This document shows positions 12,256 through 21,794 of a stretch of DNA of 64,000 bases, piece by piece. Both the position numbers and the translations under genes were made by a program. Source of the stretch: Linnemannia schmuckeri (taxonomy: Eukaryota > Mortierellomycota > Mortierellomycetes > Mortierellales > Mortierellaceae). The notes under the pieces were generated by a model. It worked only from the letters and a program-made list of their open reading frames with translations. It ran no database searches and was not told where the DNA came from. Positions within the stretch are counted from its first letter, which is position 1. Every line of letters begins with the position of its first letter. Location of the stretch: positions 558,001-622,000 of the forward strand of contig JANATG010000004.1 of assembly GCA_029449235.1 (NCBI GenBank), in the 5' to 3' direction.

Positions 12256-14057
12256 CTTACAGCAAGTCGCCACAACCACATGGGCATGTGTGTTATAAGA
12301 TAAAATACAATCCTACCAATGATCCCGCGATCCGAGACTTTGGCCACGATCTGACTGTTTTTGAAAGATGCCATCACTGCGGGAAATCGCTCCTTCTGAT
12401 ATTCTACAAATATGTTGGTGATGTCTGTAGATGTTGTTGTTGGCATCGCGTAAAGAAGGTTGGCCAGTGCTATGGCGTCGTGTAGTGCTGTCACCGCACC
12501 TATTGATAATAAACGTGGCATAAATGAAAGATGAAGTCAGTAGACATTCCGCGTTTGTTGCTGGACTGCCTGCAATCCATCTGAAGGACAATCTGTAAGG
12601 TCGTACCATGACCTCCTGAAGGGTTCAGCTTATGGCATGCTATTAAGAAAAAAGAAGCAACGAAGGCGAATTTTTAGTTCCAGTGGTCAATTAGCTTAAA
12701 TGATAACTGATGAGCAATTGATCACGAAGCATGTCAACCAGTTTTTCTACCATCGCCTAGAAGTACAGTTCGACCATGATGCCACGTCTTGAACACCTTC
12801 TCCTCCAACATAACTTTCGAAATAAGGTCCTTGGGTGTCAGGTCGTAGATATCGCCCATTGTCTTCATCTCGTCATTCAAGGGGATCGGGAACTCTTTGG
12901 TCTCCTCGCACATTGTCAAAGCAGGGATGGCGCCCCACTCTCCAGAGTTTTCACTGTTCCTGAAGCGTTGTTCGAGTGCTGCCTTGCTCGTTGTTTTGTC
13001 CAGCTGGTGGACTATTGACCAAGTCAAAGTATTTTGCGTTGTTGTGAAAAACGACCACTATGTTTCGTCAAAAAAGGAAGGAAGAGTTAGAGTCTTGTCG
13101 ATTGTACTTGTCCTTGTACTTCAGTGCGATTGTACAAATGTATGAGTAATACTTACTGTGAAGGGCTTGTTGTCACTAAGAACCGAAACGACCTGGCACC
13201 TCTCCTCCCCAACAATCGGAAACTCCTTGGGATCCAGAATCCTCGTCTGCCCCACCAGACAAGTGCAACTGAACGGCAATTCTTCCTGATCCGACCTGAG
13301 CAACCTGCCCTCAGCTCTCAGCTGCTCATACATCCGCTGACGGACTGCGCTGTAGGCCCCGTCTGCTCCAACAATGATATCACCTTCAAAAGTTTCGTTG
13401 TTGGAGAGATGAACGTTCACCTTGTCGTCCTTTTCCGAGATGTTAAGGACGCGCTTGCCGAGATGGATCTTGCGAGGTGGGACTTGTTTGAAGAGTAATT
13501 CGTAGAGCTGTGGTCGTGCGACGATGTATTGTCCATATCCCGTGCTATGCAATCAATGCTCGTTGATTAGTACTTTGGCCTCCCTACTTGCAAAGTACCT
13601 GGTTTACGAAAAACTAAGTAAGCGAGAGGGGTGCTTACAATTCTTCGATGGGTCTAAAGTCGGTGGCCCTTTTGGGGTACAGGATCTCGTTGGACTCCTT
13701 GAAGCTTGGGATGTGGGTCAGGTACTTTCCGATTGAGAGGAACTCTTCGTAGATACCTAGCTGCTGAAAGATAGGAAGAAGTGTCGGACCCACTGCCATA
13801 GCAGAACCTATACAAAAAAGACACCACACATGATAAAAGGGAGGGATGAGTGTTAGGTTCCTGTGACGCAAAATATCGGTGTGAAGATGTTGGTAGATTG
13901 TGCGCCGTAGTTCGTTACCTAAGTGTTTGAGTGAAGAGGATCGTTCGAAAATGGTGTAAGGCACGTCTGACTTTTCGAAGAGGGCGCCGAGCATGAGTCC
14001 TCCCAGACCTGCTCCGACGATCAAGACAGTCGGTTTGTTCGTAGTTGAAGTTGACAT
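11974..14057 (-). CDS. FAD-dependent monooxygenase, array copy A (intact)
   Basis: This is a class A flavoprotein monooxygenase (PF01494 type), which uses FAD, NAD(P)H and O2 to hydroxylate or epoxidise a small molecule. Seven exons close in frame to 472 aa: 13919-14057, 13639-13807, 13157-13544, 12751-13057, 12607-12639, 12261-12499 and 11974-12117. Landmarks are the dinucleotide fold TVLIVGAGLGGLMLGAL at the N-terminus with IFERS closing the first beta-alpha-beta unit, the DG motif VGADGAYSAVRQRMYEQL near residue 165, and the GD motif GDACHKLNPSGGHG near 335, assembled over the exon 4/5/6 joins. A hydrophobic stretch near the C-terminus (IVFYLITHMPMWLWRL) suggests membrane association. Intron 6 carries a 27-A run at 12223-12249. 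It is the leftmost member of the array; the substrate is unknown. Confidence 0.88.
12223..12249. repeat. A27 homopolymer in intron 6 of monooxygenase copy A
   Basis: Twenty-seven consecutive A on the plus strand, so a T tract on the transcribed strand just after the donor of intron 6. The intron still has GT and AG ends and the frame is unaffected. No flanking duplication was seen. Confidence 0.9.
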
Positions 14058-14470
14058 AACTAAAGCGCGTGTGAATGTTTGACCAAGGTTGAGGAGGTAT
14101 GACGGAGGAATGAGGATGAAGAATGGAATGTGGATGAACGAAAAGAAAGATGATGAGAGTGAAGATGATGAGAATCAACAAAGAAAAAAAAGTGCAGAGG
14201 TTATGACTACCCTACTTCCTCTCCCGTCGTCTACTCCGTCCTCTTCCTTCTTCCCATCGTTTGTGCAACAATGATTCCATGGGTTGAGCATTTGCTTCTT
14301 CCCCTAAGAGCAATTAGCCATACACGATTCTGATAGGCTGCTGATTTCGTGTGAACTCAATCATGCATAAGAATGATCGATTGCACTGATCACAAACATT
14401 AGACCCCCAACACATAAATCATGTTCTCGGAAATGGGAGCATAGATTTTTATTGCCATCCTCAAGATGCA
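14058..14470. promoter_or_regulatory. Promoter region of monooxygenase copy A
   Basis: This 413-bp gap separates copy A from the 3' end of piece B. It contains, about 210 bp upstream of the copy A start, the sequence CATTGTTGCACAAA on the minus strand (14262-14275), which recurs upstream of other array members. A GA-rich tract near the start codon, CT-rich on the coding strand, is probably the 5' leader. Confidence 0.4.
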
Positions 14471-14977
14471 TTAGAGCGTAGCAGCAGCAGTAACAACAGG
14501 TTTCCGCTCCTCGAACGCCGCTCGTGCTTTCAACTCACTGGGCGACGGAAGTGGCGAAACAGTGCCCTTCAACGGAACAGCTTCAAAAAATCTAATATGT
14601 GGGCGGTAACGAACTGTCTTGCTCAACTTTTTTCAACAGCGAGAAACAAGTGAAAGCAATGTTAGTTACACCTCATTAGTCAATTTCCACAACACCCGTT
14701 AACGACACTCAAATAAAAAAATAAGAAAAAGGACGTACCGCGAATTTCCACAGCCAGAAGGGCATGTGTGTGATAAAAAACAAGAAAAAGGAGCCCATGA
14801 TTCCACGATCCACGATCTTGCTAAGCGCCTGACTGTTGTTGAAGGACTCTATCACAGCAGGGTGCCGTTCTTTGCGATACTCTTCAAAGAGCCTGGTGAT
14901 GTCATTTGATGTTTTTGTGGGCATCGCGTAGATCAGGCTCGCGAGAGCTATTGCATCGTGCATTGCTGTCATCGCGT
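14471..14977 (-). pseudogene. FAD monooxygenase piece B (exons 6-7 only)
   Basis: This carries only the last two exons of the array gene. Exon 6 (from 14977, after an AG acceptor) encodes TAMHDAIALASLIYAMPTKT and the hydrophobic C-terminal stretch ending MPFWLWKFA. Exon 7 ends with a stop at 14471-14473. Both are open and the exon 6 to exon 7 intron has normal ends, so this half is undamaged. Exons 1-5 are absent: upstream, where intron 5 should continue, the sequence changes at about 15010 into the 3' half of a 5S rRNA gene. Intron 6 resembles that of copy I. It is read as the 3' half of a gene whose 5' half is piece C. Confidence 0.85.
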
Positions 14978-15012
14978 CTGATGAGTTTGGAATAAGAAAT
15001 AAAGAAGAGTGT

Positions 15013-15062
15013 TGAGTTAGTACTATGGTAGGGGACCACATGGGAATACTATGTGCTGTAGT
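15013..15062 (+). rRNA. 5S rRNA, 3' half (fragment)
   Basis: The stretch GTTAGTACTATGGTAGGGGA followed by CCACATGGGAATACTA and TGCTGTA matches the 3' half of fungal 5S rRNA, including the C-box-like promoter region, and is followed by a six-T run like a Pol III terminator. The 5' half is missing here; the preceding bases are monooxygenase intron. The complementary half lies at 31463-31541 in the same orientation. Confidence 0.75.
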
Positions 15063-15848
15063 TTTTTGTTCCTTCTGGGAAGAAAAACCAATCACATGAG
15101 CTTCGGGTCTAAAGAGTGTAACTAAGAGAACTAAGGGGAGGGGAGGGGAGGGGGGGCGTCGGAATCTGGAGAAGGGAAGAGGAAGTGTCGAAGGCGCTTG
15201 GTAGTTGCCGATGAAAGTCACTATAGTCTTCCCAGAGCTGAAGAGGACAAGCGACAGTATTCTTTTGGCTGCAAGGTCTCCACTAACTCTCATTGGTAGA
15301 GACTGGACCGCATCCAAATAAGCCTGTGATATTCACCAGGCCTTGGGGGAGTGAGTTGAGAGTACAGATCATTTCGTGCGCAATGTAGCTCAGCAGATAG
15401 CTTGGGTTGCTGCACTGTTAGGAATTTATTGTGTTCGCTCTCCTCTAGGGGGAATAGGTCCTCCATCCTAGGGGGAGGGGGGAAGTGGTGGTGTTAATGG
15501 TTGAGGGGAGCCACCAGTCGAGAGGGGGAGCCAGGGATGTGGACGACCCTAGCAATCCTGCTTGTGTGGTGGTGGTGGTTGAGAGAGGGTAGAAGGGATG
15601 CCGCCTCTGCCGGTCGCTGGAGGTGAGGAATCCTGCCAGCCGCGCACGGTACTGTCCGTTCTGAGGAGCTAACAGAAAGGCAAGACGGCGCGAGGACTTT
15701 GTTTTCCAAAGATAAGGTCAAGAGCGATATCCTTGCCCCAGGAGACGAAGGCGAACACAAGGGGAACAGAAGAGGAAGCTTCTTTCGACTGGCCCTCAAA
15801 TCAGTTGGATAAAAAGCCCTTGATGAGAAGAGAGGCGGAGCTTGATTC
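15063..15848. other. Unassigned region after the 5S 3' half, possibly rDNA spacer
   Basis: No gene was recognised. The segment contains a G-rich run (GGGGAGGGG units near 15140-15160) and further G-rich patches near 15470-15480 and 15560-15575. Its position directly downstream of the 5S 3' half would fit intergenic rDNA spacer, but nothing in it is diagnostic. Confidence 0.3.
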
Positions 15849-16174
15849 TGTTACTCAGGGAGAGGGTCGAAGGCCAGAGTTGTAGGACCGCTGTTAAGTT
15901 CTCAATTGGTACAGAAGGAAAAGGAGTTGTAGGTTGAAGGGAGGTTGATAGTAGGGAGAAGTGATAATAGTGTCCTGAAGAACCACACGAAACAATACAC
16001 TGCAGCGCGCCAACGAAACTCTTGTCAGTACTGCTCTGGTCCAAGAAGTGATGTGTAAAAGGACAAAGAGCAGACAAGAGGACTTGGCGCACTAATAATA
16101 CTATGTCTACTAAAGAATATGACTGCTAATCTAAGGCGTCGCCACCGCTGCCTAGCCACCACCTCTTTTTGCAA
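15849..16174 (+). repeat. LTR-like repeat, copy 1 (TGTTACTCAGGG family)
   Basis: It begins TGTTACTCAGGGAGAGGG and ends with TTTTTGCAACA. It shares most of its length with the copies at 25904-26187 (opposite strand) and 26276-26560 (same strand), including the blocks AGAGCAGACAAGAGG and ACTAATAATACTATGTCTAC. It is about 40 bp longer because of a purine-rich insertion near 15911-15955. No target duplication was seen around this copy. The TG start and the clean duplication around copy 3 suggest a solo LTR. Confidence 0.6.
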
Positions 16175-16549
16175 CACCGTGGAGTGTGAACGGCCATTAA
16201 TTCCCTAAAAATTAACTTTCTATTTACAAAAAGTGGTTGCCTTTTTCATCAAATGTATTGAATTTCAATCAATGCAAGGGATTTACTTAGCGAAATATCA
16301 ATATTGACAAGGTCCCACAAAATATGATACGCCTGGGTCTCTGTTTTGTAGTTGAAGAACTTTTTATCATATGTAAGAAGTGGAAATATGTTTTGTTCAG
16401 GATGTATTTTATCGGCTGTGGGACAATGGGCGCATAACCCGTCATCGAAGTGAGTAATTGTAACCCTTTCCCTAACCATAGCTCGGCTCATGTATTTGCT
16501 AATACATAAATGGACCTAAATATACTAAAACAGGAAATAGCTATGCTAT
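16175..16549. other. AT-rich stretch with no assigned gene
   Basis: An 80-codon open frame on the minus strand (16249-16491) shows no recognisable motif. This segment separates the LTR copy from the Fanzor-like relic and could belong to the 3' flank of that element. Confidence 0.3.
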
Positions 16550-17368
16550 GGCTGTTGTTTTTGATTGACTTCCATCCATCCCCTCATCCGTCGCCTTTCG
16601 CTTGATCCCTCTCTGCCTACCAGACCTCCAGGTCGCGGCTTGAAACTGCACTTTCTCTGCATCCAGGGATAGTTGCCATCAGTGACCTTGGGTCGCTGTT
16701 GATCGAGCAAGTGTCCTCGGATGGCATTGCAGATGTTGTGGCCAGCCATGATGTCGCGGTGCATGTACTTTTGAAACTTTGTACAATAAAGTCGACGGAG
16801 GTCAACTTAGCCAACAAACTCGAAATAACTGGGCATTTCTTCGACGTGTAGTATTCATTGAGGCCCACGACGATATAACCAAGGGCTCGGGCCTAAAAAA
16901 AATAGAGGAAAAAAATAACCAAAAAATTAATTTGGTGAGTCTATGTTCGAGTGTTAGTGCAGTTAGTTTGCGTGTAATTCGCATATCTACCTTTTGAGTA
17001 AAGTACGACTGGAAGGACTCGTGCAAAGACGACAGCCTGATCTTGGAGGAAAACTTTCCAAGACCCACGCCGATGACGACCTTATTGTCCTTGTCTCTTT
17101 TGGCCCCAGTCGATCCTCCAACAAGCTGCAAGAGACGGTCAGCGACTAATCTATATTCTTGTGTCCGTGCCTTTTTAGCGTTCCACTTGTGCTTCTTCAG
17201 GATCATATTGTCATAGAACGAATCGAGATCGGCCTCCACCTCTCGCTCTCTCTGAGTGTAGTTGCTGATACTCGCTTCTAGGCCACGGCTAGAAGGTAGA
17301 CTGGTCTCGATATGGCTTACGGAAACCCTTCCCTCAACCGCCTGCTCCTTTCTACGCTCCAGCCATCG
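16550..17368 (-). pseudogene. Fanzor-like (eukaryotic TnpB relative) RNA-guided nuclease relic
   Basis: This is the C-terminal part of a protein resembling fungal Fanzor, the eukaryotic relatives of TnpB in the OMEGA RNA-guided nuclease group. Exon 17368-16991 runs from RWLERRKEQAVEG to VIGVGLGKFSSK and FQSYFTQK. A 98-bp GT-AG intron (16893-16990) follows, then ARALGYIVVGLNEYYTSKKCP. After that a one-base frameshift moves the frame to KYMHRDIMAGHNICNAIRGH and GNYPWM. NEYYTSKKCP and HRD-MAGHNI correspond to the TnpB/Fanzor zinc-ribbon start (TS-x2-C-P) and RuvC-III (RD-x-NAA-x-NI) signatures. Two of the four ribbon cysteines are lost (CPVI for CPxC, and F where the other knuckle's second C is expected). 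The N-terminal half is missing and abuts LTR-like DNA. The element is dead. The family call rests on motifs only. Confidence 0.6.
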
Positions 17369-17612
17369 TTGTAATAGAAGCAGAGCAAGGGAATGTAAGC
17401 ACGGGAATGGGTGAGACAAGATCAAGGGAAAGGACAAGAGAGTACTAAGAACTAGAAAGAAAGGCAAGGAATGGATGATGTTTATTATACAGAGAGGTGA
17501 GGTATTTATACTAATGTACAGGGGCGCAGTGATGGAAGCGTAGGAATGGTGGCAACGCATGAGGATGGTGGCAACATAGGGAAATGGTGGCAATGCATGA
17601 GAGTGGTGGCAA
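17369..17612 (-). repeat. Decayed LTR-like segment abutting the Fanzor relic
   Basis: On the minus strand this has a TATAAATACC box (about 17505-17514) followed by a run ending TTGCTCTGCTTCTATTACAA, as in an LTR promoter and end. A related, diverged segment lies at 17755-17950. Two such segments flanking other debris suggest an old LTR retrotransposon. No ORF remains. Confidence 0.4.
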
Positions 17613-17736
17613 CTAGTGATTCTCAACGGTCGAAGCGAAGCGAATTCGAATCGAATGGAGGTCAAATGTGGCTTATATTCGATTCGATTCGATTGGACGT
17701 TCATTCGATTCAATTCGACCGTTGAGAATCACTAGT
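17613..17736. mobile_element. MITE with perfect 22-bp terminal inverted repeats (hAT-like ends)
   Basis: The left end CTAGTGATTCTCAACGGTCG (17613 on) is repeated exactly in inverse orientation ending at 17736, over 22 bp. The AGTG-TTCTCAAC core resembles hAT transposon termini. The interior is rich in TCGAA/TTCGA units. The element is 124 bp and has no coding capacity. An 8-bp target duplication was looked for and not found, so the superfamily call is weak. Confidence 0.65.
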
Positions 17737-17956
17737 AAATATTAAATTGAATAAGACTTGATGTAATATGAGCAGAGCAAAAGAATATGAAGGGAAGGAT
17801 AGAGAGAGAGACAAGAATGGAGTAAGGGCAAGAGGGTATTAGGGATCAGGAGGAAGGCTAGAAACTGATGTAGTTTATTGTACAAGAAGGAGTGAGTAGA
17901 GGTATGGTTTATAGAAGATATGATTATTAGAAGTAGGGGCGGAGTAAGAGAACAGT
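17737..17956. repeat. Second decayed LTR-like segment
   Basis: It parallels 17369-17612: GAGCAGAGCAAAAGAATATG resembles the corresponding stretch there, and the TTTATTGTACAAGAAGGAG block resembles TTTATTATACAGAGAGGTG. It is too diverged to delimit and contains no ORF. Confidence 0.35.
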
Positions 17957-18119
17957 TTATGATCGAATCGAATGAAGGTCGAGGCGAATGAACGTCGAAT
18001 CGAATGTGGCTTTTATTCGACCTGGGTCGAATGAAAAAAAATCGAATCGAATCGAATCGAATATCGAATATCGAATATCGAATATCGAATATCGAATAGC
18101 AAATATTTTTGAGAAACAC
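17957..18119. repeat. Degenerate MITE copy with expanded TCGAA / ATATCGA tandem repeats
   Basis: The interior is homologous to the MITE at 17613-17736 (GAATCGAATG...GAATGTGGCTT) and the right end TTTGAGAAACACTA resembles its terminus, but no left end is visible. It contains about four AATCG units and five AATATCG units between 18040 and 18100, which look like replication-slippage expansion. Confidence 0.6.
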
Positions 18120-18121
18120 TA

Positions 18122-18317
18122 CTATTGCATGGATCCAGCTTCGTTGCTCCTGAATCTGGTCTTGTAGTTTCTGATTTTGGACTTGCTGTTGTTGCACAAG
18201 CTGTTGCTGTTGCTGCATAAAAGCTTGCTATTGCTGCATTTGCTCCTGCATAATGCGAAGGGTTTTATGAATGTCGATATCGGCATTCGGGGCTGTGGGA
18301 TTGGATGCATGGGACAT
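18122..18317 (-). pseudogene. Retrotransposon gag-like N-terminal remnant (poly-Gln)
   Basis: From the ATG at 18317 the frame reads MSHASNPTAPNADIDIHKTL, then a glutamine-rich stretch (MQEQMQQ, an in-frame TAG, QAFMQQQQQLVQQQQ) and QNQKLQDQIQEQRSWIHA, where it meets the degenerate MITE. A short Gln-rich coiled start of this type is typical of gag proteins of fungal LTR elements. The stop and the abrupt end show it is a relic. A host Gln-rich gene fragment is the alternative. Confidence 0.4.
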
Positions 18318-18714
18318 GAGGGAGGATCGTTCAGAGATTCGGGGAGAGTGTTCCGGCCATGAAAAAGAAAGATAGAGATCAAGGGATCACCTAGAGTCCC
18401 TTCTTTTGTCCCTTTGTTTCAAGAAAGATACACACAGATAGAGTGCCTGGCAAGGAAGAATAACAGCTATCAGACTGACATCGAGAAATGAAAGATCACG
18501 TGACTAGCCAATTTCTCGTCACGATCAGGAACCAAGGCTGAGACCTGGCAACTTGGGTAATTGGGGCAAACGCGCCAGAATCTCGATATGGGCACTTAGA
18601 GTTTAGTGGTTTAGGGTCTTCAGAGTCCTTCTTGAGTGACAGACAGCTTTTTGGAAATATCGTTCAATTTAATAATTATTCCTCGTTTTGATCAAGCTCG
18701 GGTTTCGGGTTCCT
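18318..18714. other. Spacer with no recognised gene
   Basis: This gap between the gag-like remnant and the end of the coiled-coil gene contains an AAGATAGAGATCAAGGGATC stretch whose ATCAAGGG core recurs in other repeat-rich parts of the block (17418, 29097, 29143, 30118-30420). No coding sequence was recognised. Confidence 0.3.
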
Positions 18715-20278
18715 CTAGTCTAAAGGGCACCAGACCTTGGCTTTAAAATAAAGCTTGTTGTTGCTATCTTGAAATTTTGGGAATACCATAAGCGAGACTG
18801 AGCCACTAGGATCCGATCTCTTGGCCATTGTCATTTCTTCCTCGTTGAATGGGGATCCAAGGTTGACTAGGACGGGATAGACCTTTGATTCCATTCCAAA
18901 CATAGCATAGGAGAGGTCGAAGGCGGTGTTGCAGAGCTCCTTGATCTTGTCGGACATGTAAGTGTCCACATTGCCGTAAACACTCGAAACCAGTTCCTTG
19001 AGCTTCACGATGGCCAAGTTAACCTCCTTTTCCTTCCTAAGTTTCATTTCCCTGTCATTTTGGACGATCAAGAGGCATAGTTCCTGTCTCCAACGCGCCG
19101 TTACTGTGCTGCCTCGTCTTTCCATCCATGCGCAAATCGCTTCAAACTGCTCGCTTCTATCGAAGATGCATTGCAACGGTCTCGAGAACAGATGAAGATA
19201 CAAAATCCACATCATAGCAGCCTCCATGAGAAGGCTGTAATGGAAGGGTTCCAGCTGGTGTTCCTGTAGAGGAATGTATACAGGGAGCCCTAAATTACTG
19301 AGGTGTTGGATGGCAGCACCTCTATTCAAATTGACGGAGCCATTGCCTCTTCCTCGTATGACCAAGTTCTCAATCGATGAAGCCACAGCACTCAGCTTCT
19401 TGTTGATAGTAGAGCGATCATCCTCAGTGACTTGGAGGGTTCTGGCGAGATCCATGTATTTCTTGTCGAGGTTCTCGTATTCTCTGGACATCTTCTTAAA
19501 TTTACGCCCTTGTTCTTTGTGATAATGTTGAAGATTGACATAGTCACCTCGGAGCTCGTCATAAGAGCTTTGGAGCCTGACATGGTCGCCTTGGAGACAT
19601 TGATTTTCGGCCGACAAACAGTCCAATTCCTTTCGAAGCTCGAGGATACGCTTTTTTTGGCTCTGGTTCTCGTCGAGGATTGCTTGATTTTCCAGTTGCG
19701 CTACTCTCAATTGCTCTTGAATGGACCTCTCCGGAACTGGACTTGAAGCAGCCGTTCGCCCTGGTCCCCGATCGATATTGTTCTCTGCCACTGCAATGCT
19801 AGCAACAATACAGTCTTGATTGGCCACCATGACAGTTTCTATTCAAGGTAAAGTAGCATTCAGAAACAGTGTTAATATATATGTGCAACCTGAAAATGAG
19901 CAAGGTTGCTCGAATGGCGCATAAACTGCTAGGGAACGGTACCAGGATTTGAAGCAGTCGGTCGCCCTGACCTCTGATCGATATTGGTCTGTACCACTGC
20001 CATGCAAGAATCATTAACGTCTTGCATTGTCACCATAACAGCATCTGTTCAAAGTAAAATAGCGTTTAGAAACAACGTTATTATTTGCGTGCAATCTGCC
20101 ATCGAAAAAGGCTATTCGAATGACGCACAAGTTATTAGGGGATGGCACCAGGATTACCTTCTCTTTGGTGCTCTTCAGACCTAGGAGGGGTATATAGAGC
20201 AACTGCAAGAGTGGTTTCGTCGCTAGACAGAGAAGGTTCAGGTACAGCTCGACGCTTTGAGAGAAATGGAAATTGCAT
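18715..20278 (-). CDS. Coiled-coil protein of unknown function with duplicated short exon
   Basis: The gene is not recognised by family. A three-exon model closes in frame to 448 aa: 20158-20278, 19943-20044 and 18715-19838, both introns in phase 1. The N-terminus is MQFPFLSKRRAVPEPSLSSD. Exon 2 and the start of exon 3 are related (VMVTMQD...NIDQRSGRPTASNP versus VMVANQD...NIDRGPGRTAASSP). A long coiled coil follows (about residues 105-225, rich in Leu, Glu, Gln), then a globular C-terminal region with KIKELCNTAFDLSYAMFGM and SGSVSLMVFPKFQ, ending KVWCPLD. No signal peptide or membrane segment is evident. It lies inside the 16.6-kb block that interrupts the monooxygenase array, among repeats, yet is fully open. 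Start choice is moderate; an upstream exon is possible. Confidence 0.6.
19735..20157 (-). repeat. Tandem duplication of an exon plus its intron (two units of about 205 bp)
   Basis: Unit one (about 19735-19945) and unit two (about 19946-20157) align over coding part, acceptor and intron. Examples are GCATTCAGAAACAGTGTTA against GCGTTTAGAAACAACGTTA, and CACCAGG against TACCAGG at the donor side. The copies are diverged by many substitutions but keep phase 1 at both joins, so the duplication adds 34 residues without a frameshift. Confidence 0.75.
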
Positions 20279-21794
20279 AGCAAATATCCATAGAACTTCT
20301 GATCGAAAAAAAAAAACAATATTAATCAATAGGAATGAGAAAATACTTCCGCAACTTCATTTGGCTTAGGAAAATAGACAGAGTGCTGTATGGATGAACA
20401 AAACTTACCAAAAGATCCACTGTACTGGAAACTTGATGAGGGAGAGTATGGATCGTGCACAATATATATAGTAATGTTGCACTATAGCGTACAATAACCG
20501 AATGGTATCTGAAGGACGACTAAGCAGGGCGCTTGCCAAAAGGCCTCTAATTACTAAGTGGAAGAAAGGAAGAGAGGTGGGTGGAGGACAAAAAAAAAGA
20601 AAAAAGAAAAGAAAAAAGGCTTCGCTGAGTAGCTTAAATGATGATTGTGCAAGCAGCAGGCTCATGAAAGCTGCGTCGCATGCATAGTGGAAAGATCTTA
20701 AGGAAGAAATGGCAAAGCATGAGGTTCGAAATGCACGTCAGATGAACTCTTTTACCCGCTTCTCGTCATCCCCTCCCCAATGCAGGATGCTCTAAAATGT
20801 CTCGCCCCAGCGCCATCTGAGTCAAAGGAACAAAGTAAAAATTGGGCTCCCAATGCCTTTTAGAGTTAGGGGATGCAGGAAAGAAGAAGGCGAGTGTTGT
20901 TTATTCATGCGCCTTGGGTGCATAAATAAGTACAGCCAAGGTCACATGTAGTTCAAGAAAAAGGGAAGCTGCATGCATGCATGCATGCACCAAACATCAG
21001 CAGATCTAGAACAAAGGGGTCCGAGTTAACAGTTGGCATCTGTATTATTTCCGTCCTCAACTACATCTGCATCTTGACACAGCTATACAAGCAGGCCGTC
21101 CGCCAATAAGAAAAAGAATAACAGGACACGCTTCCACTCGTCCCATTTTCTCACGCTGCCATAGGTTTGACTAGTCGACTAAAGGACTCTTGGCGCAGTG
21201 ACTTCGCCTTGTTTATTTGCTTTGCCATCAGCAAATAATTAATGAGCCAATGATCTTGCCTGTCGTAGTGGTACCCACACACGTGTGTGTAAATAGAATT
21301 CTCTTTTCACCCCGTATCTGCTTCACCTAACGCACCCGATTACACCTTTTGACATATGTGAAACGAATGCGATGTTTGGGTACTCGCCCCTCGTACGATC
21401 ACAAAAGGTCGGTGGAAGATGACAAAGTCTTGGGGTTTGGCGCAGCACGCACACAACTTTGATGTTTCTTTGAGCAGAGTGTGAACTACATATGACCCAG
21501 GTAGCATAGTTCCAACTTATGCATGAATCGATCAACAACAACAATCTTTTTCTCTCCTCCTCTCTCGATCTCTTCTGGTTTTTTTCTTTTGTCTTCCCTT
21601 CGCCCCCACCTTTCATACATTTTCTTTGCCATCTTTTTTCCATTCATGCGTTAGACAGTCTTCAACACCTGCATCAAGAAAACGGCCGCATCAGCCCGAC
21701 ACTCCCCAATAACCCAGAGTCGTCTATATAAAGCAACATACATCCCGCCGTTCGTTCCAGCACCACCTCTTAAACCTGTTTCTCACCACTTACC
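20279..21794. other. Intergenic region with GCAT microsatellite
   Basis: No gene was recognised in these 1.5 kb. A GCATGCATGCATGCATGCA run lies at about 20971-20989. A CT-rich tract (about 21540-21640) and a TATATAAAG box at 21724 precede the HSP70-like start codon by 70 bp and probably belong to its promoter. Confidence 0.45.
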
